Positions 17,101 to 21,849 of a stretch of DNA of 34,425 nucleotides are shown here, one piece after another. This DNA is from Cryomorphaceae bacterium (GTDB taxonomy: Bacteria > Bacteroidota > Bacteroidia > Flavobacteriales_D > Crocinitomicaceae), in NCBI GenBank assembly GCA_027490665.1, contig JAIXXP010000100.1, positions 1 through 34,425 of the forward strand. Direction: 5' to 3'. The notes under the pieces were generated by a model that saw only the letters and a list, made by a program, of their open reading frames with translations, had not been told where the DNA came from and ran no database searches. A program made the translations under genes and the position numbers. How positions within the stretch are numbered: position 1 is the stretch's first letter; each line of letters starts with the position of its first letter.

Positions 17101-17706
17101 AGTAGTCAAAACCACATTGGTAAGTGTTGCGCCGCTGAAGTTTTTAACGGTTGCACCCAATGGAATGCCATAACTCGCTTGAGAAATTGAAATACGGGTG
17201 TTGCGATTGGTAACATAAGTAATGCCGGCATCATTGTTATTTGGCAAGGCGGCAAAAGTAAAGCTCCATGTAAAGCCTGTTGCTTCCCATTGGTTGTCCC
17301 ACTCAAAGTAATAAGTGGTTCCGGCCATTAAAATGATGTTTTCAATTTTTGACGCATATGCGGTAGTGCCTGTAGAAATGCAACCCGCAAAGTCGTCGTT
17401 GTTGGCTACAGCTGTAAGTGCTGTGCACGTACCAGACCAAACCCAGAGTCTGGTATCGGCGCCACCTCCACATGAATTGATATTCAAAATACCATTTGAA
17501 GTCGGAGTGTAGGCATACCAGCCTGCCGTTAGCGCAACACCGTTGCCGTTAAGACCCGGTGTGGAGGGTGTTCCAATTAAGGTGCTAGCCGTAAAAGTAC
17601 CTGGTGTAACAGGTGATGCCGTTGCGCAAGTGAGCCCTTGCGCATGCCCTTTCAGACCAACACCTAATAGCAGTAAACTGCATAATAGATGTAATGATTT
17701 TTTCAT
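14161..17706 (-). CDS. Large T9SS type A surface protein with SprB-like repeats
   Basis: The protein has 1181 residues. It begins with a signal peptide (MKKSLHLLCSLLLLGVGLKG, ending HAQ). Residues ~25-155 resemble a pre-peptidase/PPC-type beta domain (GWYAYTPTSNGILNINSC). Residues ~160-720 are beta-rich, with Thr/Asn-rich strands and no domain I can name with confidence. Residues ~727-1094 contain about five SprB-like units of roughly 75-80 residues, each with a Cys near the start, a central PYTYSW-type strand and a closing GTY-x-x-x-VTD-x-x-GC segment. The last ~75 residues (VYPNPSTGTFFI to KALQIVR) are a type A T9SS sorting signal. SprB of Flavobacterium is a gliding adhesin; here a cell-surface adhesin is the best guess. 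A strong terminator follows, and a small palindrome lies 15 bases upstream. Confidence 0.9.
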   Translation of the reverse strand: MKKSLHLLCSLLLLGVGLKGHAQGLTCATASPVTPGTFTASTLIGTPSTPGLNGNGVALTAGWYAYTPTSNGILNINSCGGGADTRLWVWSGTCTALTAVANNDDFAGCISTGTTAYASKIENIILMAGTTYYFEWDNQWEATGFTWSFTFAALPNNNDAGITYVTNRNTRISISQASYGIPLGATVKNFSGATLTNVVLTTEIYELPNTTTPIQTYASTPVTMGIGSEQVLTSGTWAPVLTSSKSYIIKYIKTQTQQDGVISNDQSTQNLILDYNYTARDNNVYQVAYNWSSTLEYSQGVVHTVYGADNLTGAVYYVQSTSTTQVYNVQVFQVTNGVVATTPLYTSANITANGAGLRLHNFPTPIPVTAGEYLIAIKKTGTTSFPIGGDLSIFTAGKNLVRTGAAGAWTPVEAYGVNPAFMIRPKFGSDPSDEIAFLNNRNPGGENTKIHTRQSLTGNDLQFWARAINTGTATTTGVTMTVTVKDPSNAVIYTATSAPQDLNAGQIDTFTVANFAVTALGAYTIDYVFNNAGDQIPQNNSKTTTFTRTTGEMSRTVGVTGSLGLNATTVANNIVFGNNYTITQNDFLDSVMFVLNPGTPTGYVASVNIYGTTLNTTTGTMVPNLTPIATTVTYTTTAADNLNGVTVKVPISGGTLNLSPGTYFFGVYQASSANGNIRLATSTDYFSAGMTYYRWDQANTGNWQSPASINYSFVVNPIFKSCVAYNQTVTTTAASCGANDGGASIATTGGTGTVNFLWSNGATTNSISGVGAGQYPCILTDINGCPATVSVIVPSLSNLTVAATAQNVTCGGQTTGSVTLTASQGIEPYTYSWANNQGTTAALNNIPAGTYECTVTDATGCIVIITNTLLELSNLAAVANGTDVLCNSAQTGNLEISAANGVAPYTYQWLGTANTSTYVTSVGPGTYTCVVTDGLGCTDTVVTVLAVSNLSATASSSNPLCSGTNTGSVTVTATGGTAPYSYDWAGAITSGTVLSGLGEGSYSVVVTDAFGCTATAAAAVNEPTAWSVSASVTPAVFGTDGAIDLTVSGATGPYTYSWDNNATTQDLNNIDGGTYVITITDSLGCTYADSIVVNSIVGLDISDLNSAQVYPNPSTGTFFIASPVLNSVVLYNSFGQKVNIELTTIGEGKYQVLTQQLANGSYILELQSNDAIVRKALQIVR
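14423..15525 (-). repeat. Coding tandem array of about five SprB-like repeats
   Basis: Units of roughly 225-240 bases encode repeated Cys-bracketed beta modules (for example APYTYQW, EPYTYSW, APYSYDW, GPYTYSW, each followed by VTD-x-x-GC or ITD-x-x-GC). The units are clearly similar in protein but have diverged in DNA, so this is an old duplication rather than a recent array. Confidence 0.75.
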
Positions 17707-17720
17707 AATAGCTTGTTTTA

Positions 17721-17735
17721 GTGGTTAATGACCAC
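17721..17735. promoter_or_regulatory. 15-bp interrupted palindrome upstream of the SprB-repeat gene
   Basis: GTGGT (17721-17725) and ACCAC (17731-17735) flank TAATG, in the 56-base gap between the Crp/Fnr gene stop and the ATG at 17706. It could be an operator or a small hairpin in the leader. It is too GC-poor and lacks the T-tract of a terminator on the minus strand. Confidence 0.35.
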
Positions 17736-17762
17736 AAGTTAACAAATTATTATCAAAAGTGT

Positions 17763-18386
17763 TTAGAAATTTTTAAGGATTATTTTATTCCGCAAGAGTT
17801 TAATTTCACCCTTCGTTTCAAGTTGCTTGAGCAGCCTGGATATAACCACCCTCGAGGAGTGCAGATCGTCGGCAACTTGCTGATGGGTGTGGTTGATTTC
17901 AACGCTCCCTAATATTTTTGCTTGATCTGATAAATACTTGAGCAAGCGCTGATCTAAATTCATAAACGCTATCGCATCGATTGACTCCATGAGTTCAAGC
18001 ATGCGGGTATGGTAGCTATCTAAAATAAATTGACGCCATGTTTTGTATTGATCGAGCCAGCGCTCCATGTATTCGGAAGGAAACATCAGCAAAAGGGAAG
18101 GCTCCATAGAGGTTGCTTTGATCTGAGAGTCGATTTTTCGGGTGCAGCATTGCAAGGACATCGCGCAGGTATCGCCACCTTCCATGTAATAAAGGAGCAA
18201 TTCGTCACCGCTTTCGTTTTCTCTCGAAATTTTGATCGATCCTTCAATAACGATAGGTATCATTTGAAGTTGGTCACCTACGCTTACGATAATTTCATCT
18301 GTAGCTGTTTCTCTAATTTTAGCCACTTGTGCCATTTCATCAAGAAGTGCGCCTTCTAGCAAATAACCCAAATGGGCCTGAAGCAT
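17763..18386 (-). CDS. Crp/Fnr family transcriptional regulator
   Basis: The product has 207 residues from the preferred ATG at 18386, which begins MLQAHLGYLLEGALLDEMAQ. An ATG at 18413 would add nine residues and overlap DUF983 by 20 bases. The N-terminal cyclic-nucleotide-binding-like barrel contains GDELLLYYMEGGDTCAMSLQ and a Cys pair (QCC), as in a Bacteroidota-specific Crp/Fnr subgroup. A long helix (LMESIDAIAFMNLDQRLLKYL) leads to a winged helix-turn-helix: HTHQQVADDLHSSRVVISRL. The canonical cAMP-phosphate Arg motif is not evident, so the ligand is unknown. It lies 7 bases downstream of DUF983 in the same operon. A 5-4-5 palindrome beside the operon promoter suggests autoregulation. 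Confidence 0.9.
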   Translation of the reverse strand: MLQAHLGYLLEGALLDEMAQVAKIRETATDEIIVSVGDQLQMIPIVIEGSIKISRENESGDELLLYYMEGGDTCAMSLQCCTRKIDSQIKATSMEPSLLLMFPSEYMERWLDQYKTWRQFILDSYHTRMLELMESIDAIAFMNLDQRLLKYLSDQAKILGSVEINHTHQQVADDLHSSRVVISRLLKQLETKGEIKLLRNKIILKNF

Positions 18387-18393
18387 CTCGAGC

Positions 18394-18783
18394 TTATTTT
18401 CTGATTTTAGCATCTGCGTTGTAGGAGATAAAAAAATTGGCCCAAATGATTTTGGAGAGTGCAAATAAATAGGGTGATAGCACAAGCGTAAAAAAGACAA
18501 CTAAACCAATTTGGCTCCAGGCGCTCAGCCACGGAAACCACAAGTTACAAGATGCCCATACCGTTACAAACAATGCCACGCCTAAAGCGTATGAAACGTA
18601 CATAGCGCCATAGTAAAATCCGGGCTCGCGCTCGTATTTTAAATGACATACATCGCATTCTGTTTTGACATCTCCAATATTTTTTAGGTCGTATGGGTGT
18701 GAGACTAAGAATTGACCTTCTTGGCACTGCGGACATTTGATCTTGGCAATGCTGTACATTTTTGTTCCTTTTCCAACTATCAT
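18394..18783 (-). CDS. DUF983 zinc-ribbon membrane protein
   Basis: This 129-residue protein carries two CxxC pairs near the N-terminus (CPQCQEGQF and CDVCHLKYE), forming a predicted zinc ribbon. EPGFYYGAMYVSYALGVALF and a second hydrophobic segment (IGLVVFFTLVLSPYLFALS) give about two membrane spans. The layout matches DUF983, whose function is unknown. The start at 18783 (MIVGKGTKMYSI) is preferred because KGTK-x-YSI looks like the family opening and a promoter box ends four bases before it. An ATG at 18759, preceded by GGAAAAGGAAC, is the alternative. It is the first gene of an operon with the Crp/Fnr regulator. Confidence 0.83.
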   Translation of the reverse strand: MIVGKGTKMYSIAKIKCPQCQEGQFLVSHPYDLKNIGDVKTECDVCHLKYEREPGFYYGAMYVSYALGVALFVTVWASCNLWFPWLSAWSQIGLVVFFTLVLSPYLFALSKIIWANFFISYNADAKIRK

Positions 18784-18787
18784 ACAT

Positions 18788-18815
18788 CAAAGTTACTTTC
18801 TTTACTGCATTGCAA
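18788..18815 (-). promoter_or_regulatory. Promoter of the DUF983-crp operon: TTG-N17-TAACTTTG
   Basis: On the minus strand TTG (18815-18813), a 17-base spacer and TAACTTTG (18795-18788) match the Flavobacteriia consensus. The -7 box ends four bases before the ATG at 18783. Confidence 0.6.
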
Positions 18816-18816
18816 C

Positions 18817-18830
18817 GTAACTTAAGTTAC
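18817..18830. promoter_or_regulatory. Perfect 14-bp palindrome, candidate Crp/Fnr-type operator
   Basis: GTAACTTAAGTTAC is its own reverse complement. It has the 5-4-5 geometry of Crp/Fnr-family sites (GTAAC-N4-GTTAC) and begins one base upstream of the -33 TTG of the operon that encodes the Crp/Fnr protein. Confidence 0.45.
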
Positions 18831-18890
18831 CAATGTCAGCAAAACTGACAAAAAGACATTGGATTGCAGGAATTACCGATCAAAATGTCA
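18830..18890. promoter_or_regulatory. Nested TGTCA/TGACA inverted repeats upstream of dnaK
   Basis: TGTCAG (18834-18839) and CTGACA (18845-18850) form a 6-bp inverted repeat. CCAATGTC (18830-18837) and GACATTGG (18855-18862) form an overlapping 8-bp inverted repeat. A further TGTCA lies at 18886-18890. The cluster is 25-80 bases upstream of the sigma-54-like element. Confidence 0.4.
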
Positions 18891-18912
18891 TAAATCACAG
18901 CTGTTTTTCGGA

Positions 18913-18928
18913 TGGCACAATCATTGAC
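18913..18928 (+). promoter_or_regulatory. Sigma-54-like -24/-12 element before dnaK
   Basis: TGGCAC-N5-TTGAC matches the RpoN consensus TGGCAC-N5-TTGCW, except that GC at -12 reads GA. The GG to GA spacing is exactly 10 bases. It ends 29 bases before the dnaK ATG, leaving room for a short leader. I see no TAnnTTTG box between it and the gene. Confidence 0.4.
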
Positions 18929-18957
18929 TCAAGCAGACTATCAAAATTTAAATCAAA

Positions 18958-20862
18958 ATGGGAAAAATAATCGGAATCGACCTCGGAACAACAAACTCTT
19001 GTGTTTCGGTCATGGAGGGTAATGAGCCAGTGGTCATTGCCAATGCAGAAGGAAAACGCACCACACCTTCAGTTGTTGCATTTGTTGAGGGTGGCGAACG
19101 CAAAGTTGGTGACCCAGCAAAAAGACAAGCCATCACCAATCCAACAAAAACGATTTCTTCAATCAAGCGTTTCATGGGCTCTAGCTTCGATGAATCCGCC
19201 AAAGAAGTTTCGCGCATGCCGTATCAAGTGGTCAAAGGCGACAACAATACACCACGCGTCAAAATTGACGACAGACTGTACTCTCCTCAAGAAATTTCTG
19301 CCATGATTCTTCAAAAAATGAAGAAAACAGCCGAAGATTACCTTGGTCAGGAAGTAACTGAAGCAGTTGTAACTGTTCCGGCTTATTTCAACGATGCGCA
19401 GCGTCAGGCTACAAAAGAAGCTGGCGAAATCGCAGGATTGACCATCAAACGCATCATCAACGAACCAACTGCAGCTGCACTTGCTTACGGTTTAGATAAA
19501 AAAGGAGTCGACCAAAAAATCGTTGTATTCGACTTCGGTGGAGGTACCCACGACGTATCTGTGCTCGAGCTCGGCGACGGCGTATTCGAAGTATTGTCAA
19601 CAGACGGTGACACCCACCTTGGTGGCGACGACGTCGATGAAGCAATCATCTCTTGGTTGGCTGAAGAATTCAAGGCAGAAGAAGGTCTAGATCTTCGTCA
19701 GGACCCAATGGCACTTCAGCGTTTGAAAGAAGCAGCTGAAAAAGCTAAAATTGAGTTGTCTTCAACTACTTCTACCGAAATCAACTTGCCATACATCATG
19801 CCAGTAAACGGCATTCCAAAGCACCTTGTTCGCACCATGCAACGCGCTAAATTTGAGCAACTCATCTCAAGCATTGTAGAGCGCACAATTGCACCTTGCC
19901 GTTCAGCACTTGCTAACGCTGGATTGCAGCCATCAGATATCGATGAAGTGATCCTCGTTGGTGGTTCTACCCGCATTCCAATCATTCAAGAGGCCGTAGA
20001 GCGTTTCTTCGGAAAAGCGCCTTCAAAAGGAGTGAATCCAGATGAGGTTGTCGCTGTTGGTGCGGCTATCCAAGGTGGTGTACTTACAGGAGAAGTGAAA
20101 GATGTCTTATTACTTGACGTCATTCCACTTTCATTAGGAATCGAAACTATGGGTGGTGTTTTCACCAAACTCATCGATGCGAACACAACTATTCCAACCA
20201 AAAAATCAGAGGTTTTCTCCACAGCTGCCGACAACCAGCCTTCAGTTGAAATTCACGTATTGCAAGGAGAGCGCGCAATGGCCAATGACAACAAAACATT
20301 AGGTCGTTTCCAACTCACCGATATTCCACCAGCACAGCGTGGTGTTCCACAAATCGAAGTTACTTTCGACATCGATGCGAACGGAATCATGAATATCTCG
20401 GCCAAAGATAAGGGAACAGGCAAGCTACAATCGATCAAAATTGAAGCGTCTAGCGGTTTGTCTGACGAAGAAATCCAACGCATGAAAGCTGAGGCAGAAG
20501 CTAACGCCGATGCAGACAACAAGCGCAGAGAAGAAGCTGAACTCATCAATAAAGCTGACTCACTCATCTTCCAGACAGAGCGTCAGTTGAAAGAATATGG
20601 CGATAAAATTCCTGCCGACAAAAAACAACCAATCGAAGACGCACTTGCCGCATTGAAAACTGAATTTGAAGCCAAAAACATGGCTAATCTTCAGCCTGCT
20701 ATGGACAAGCTCAATGAAGTATTTAGTGCTGCATCGCAAGACATGTACAATGCGGCTAACGCAGACGGTGCAAACGCTGGTGCTGCTGATGCAGATCAAA
20801 GCACAGGTGCTCCTCACGACGAAGTTACCGACGTAGATTTCGAAGAAGTAAAGGATAAATAA
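18958..20862 (+). CDS. dnaK: Hsp70 chaperone DnaK
   Basis: This 634-residue cytosolic ATP-dependent chaperone works with DnaJ and GrpE, which are not in this window. The nucleotide-binding domain (1 to ~375) shows [55 protein letters not shown] and [11 protein letters not shown]. The linker [18 protein letters not shown] leads into the substrate-binding beta domain (to ~500). The helical lid follows, with a Gly/Ala/Asp-rich tail ending in [17 protein letters not shown] carries His where many DnaKs have Phe; I believe this occurs widely in Bacteroidota. A sigma-54-like element and TGTCA repeats lie upstream, and a strong terminator follows 28 bases after the stop. Confidence 0.97.
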   Translation: MGKIIGIDLGTTNSCVSVMEGNEPVVIANAEGKRTTPSVVAFVEGGERKVGDPAKRQAITNPTKTISSIKRFMGSSFDESAKEVSRMPYQVVKGDNNTPRVKIDDRLYSPQEISAMILQKMKKTAEDYLGQEVTEAVVTVPAYFNDAQRQATKEAGEIAGLTIKRIINEPTAAALAYGLDKKGVDQKIVVFDFGGGTHDVSVLELGDGVFEVLSTDGDTHLGGDDVDEAIISWLAEEFKAEEGLDLRQDPMALQRLKEAAEKAKIELSSTTSTEINLPYIMPVNGIPKHLVRTMQRAKFEQLISSIVERTIAPCRSALANAGLQPSDIDEVILVGGSTRIPIIQEAVERFFGKAPSKGVNPDEVVAVGAAIQGGVLTGEVKDVLLLDVIPLSLGIETMGGVFTKLIDANTTIPTKKSEVFSTAADNQPSVEIHVLQGERAMANDNKTLGRFQLTDIPPAQRGVPQIEVTFDIDANGIMNISAKDKGTGKLQSIKIEASSGLSDEEIQRMKAEAEANADADNKRREEAELINKADSLIFQTERQLKEYGDKIPADKKQPIEDALAALKTEFEAKNMANLQPAMDKLNEVFSAASQDMYNAANADGANAGAADADQSTGAPHDEVTDVDFEEVKDK

Positions 20863-20886
20863 TCCGAGTCTTCAAAAGTTTATATG

Positions 20887-20918
20887 AAAACACCCGTTGA
20901 AAAACGGGTGTTTTTTTT
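20887..20918 (+). terminator. Intrinsic terminator of dnaK with GAAA tetraloop
   Basis: CACCCGTT (20891-20898) pairs with AACGGGTG (20903-20910) around a GAAA loop. It is extended by AAAA/TTTT pairing and followed by eight T (20911-20918). It rules out a translational start for the next gene at the in-frame ATG at 20884, which lies at the edge of the hairpin. Confidence 0.92.
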
Positions 20919-20925
20919 ATTTTTG
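20918..20925 (+). promoter_or_regulatory. -7 box (TATTTTTG) of the alpha/beta hydrolase gene
   Basis: TATTTTTG matches TAnnTTTG, shares its first T with the last base of the dnaK terminator T-tract, and ends three bases before the ATG at 20929. Confidence 0.4.
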
Positions 20926-20928
20926 CCC

Positions 20929-21708
20929 ATGCTCTACTCTAAATCCTTTTTACACCGAGACGCCACCGAATGGGTGGTGTTTGTCCATGGGGCAGGGGGG
21001 AGCTCATCCATTTGGCACAAGCAGCTCAAAGATTTCTGTGAAAAACACAATGTCTTGGTGCTCGATCTCCGCGGGCACGGCAAAAGTCAAAAAACGACCG
21101 CTGAAACCAAGAAATATTCCTTTGAGTTAATCGCCAAAGATGTCATTGAACTTCTCGATCAAAAAGGCATTCGTCAGGCACATTTTGTAGGTGTGTCCTT
21201 GGGTTCTATCGTTATTAAAGCCTTGCGAACGCAGCGCCCAGATTTAGTCAAAAGCATGATTTTTGCTGGCGCTGTCACCAAACTCAATGTGCGTTCGCGT
21301 GCCATCTTGCGCGCTGGTCGCATACTTTACAGCGTGTTGCCACAAATGTCTTTGTATCGTCTGATGGCCAGAATCATGATGCCGCGCGCCAATCATAAAG
21401 CATCGCGCCATTTATTTGTCAATGAAGCTAAAAAGGTTGTCGACAAAGAATTTCAGCGCTGGTTCAAGCTCACCGCACGCTTGACCGCTTATCTCACCCG
21501 CATCAATTCAGCCCCCGAAACCATACCTACGTTGTATGTTATGGGCGAACAAGATCACATGTTTTTGAATCCTGTGCGCATTATTGTTAACCAAGACATG
21601 GCTTCCGAACTTCGCGTTGTGCCAGAATGCGGCCACGTGGTCAACTACGAGCAAGCCGAGACCTTCAATAGCTTGGCCTTACAATTTATTTCACGCCACT
21701 GCGCTTGA
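20929..21708 (+). CDS. Alpha/beta hydrolase
   Basis: This 259-residue alpha/beta-hydrolase fold enzyme has VVFVHGAGGSSSIW (oxyanion-hole HG), LDLRGHGKS, and the nucleophile elbow GVSLGS with Ser90. The acid is probably Asp in MGEQDHMF (about residue 209), and the catalytic His is in PECGHVVNYEQ (about 236). The triad is complete, so it is probably active as an esterase, lipase or C-C hydrolase; the substrate cannot be read from sequence. A cap-like helical insert lies between about 115 and 195. The start at 20929 (MLYSKSFLH) is chosen because the upstream ATG at 20884 falls in the dnaK terminator. No signal peptide is seen. Confidence 0.88.
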   Translation: MLYSKSFLHRDATEWVVFVHGAGGSSSIWHKQLKDFCEKHNVLVLDLRGHGKSQKTTAETKKYSFELIAKDVIELLDQKGIRQAHFVGVSLGSIVIKALRTQRPDLVKSMIFAGAVTKLNVRSRAILRAGRILYSVLPQMSLYRLMARIMMPRANHKASRHLFVNEAKKVVDKEFQRWFKLTARLTAYLTRINSAPETIPTLYVMGEQDHMFLNPVRIIVNQDMASELRVVPECGHVVNYEQAETFNSLALQFISRHCA

Positions 21709-21787
21709 TTTTCATTTAATTAACATTCGACTTTAATTTTGTTAAAAAACAATCGGCTTAACATGCCGCTGTCGACTGAATTTAACT

Positions 21788-21795
21788 TAAATTTG
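21788..21795 (+). promoter_or_regulatory. Candidate -7 box (TAAATTTG) of carB
   Basis: TAAATTTG matches TAnnTTTG 54 bases before the carB ATG. A second exact match (TAATTTTG) lies at 21734-21741. The region is AT-rich and no -33 TTG is properly spaced, so either could be chance. The intervening leader contains a small AGCGAA/TTCGCT hairpin (21808-21822). Confidence 0.3.
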
Positions 21796-21849
21796 TGCTC
21801 AATTTGCAGCGAAGGTTTCGCTCAAAGAAACTAGTAAATTGAAGCCCCT

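Noticed and set aside
11095-17706. Genomic island or phage-like insert containing the two surface genes
   Set aside because: No integrase, transposase, tRNA or direct repeats at the edges, and the ends fit the neighbouring operons.
18394-18413. Longer start of the Crp/Fnr gene overlapping DUF983
   Set aside because: The family normally begins near MLQAHLGYLLEG (18386), which also leaves a clean 7-base gap. It cannot be excluded.
20253-20567. Minus-strand open frames inside dnaK
   Set aside because: Ser-rich low-complexity translations arising from codon bias of dnaK; no independent support.
20884-20928. Upstream ATG for the alpha/beta hydrolase
   Set aside because: The stretch is the dnaK terminator hairpin and T-tract, and the extra residues are not hydrolase-like.
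21808-21822. Small hairpin in the carB leader as an attenuator or PyrR-like element
   Set aside because: Only six base pairs, no leader peptide, no T-tract and no alternative pairing seen.
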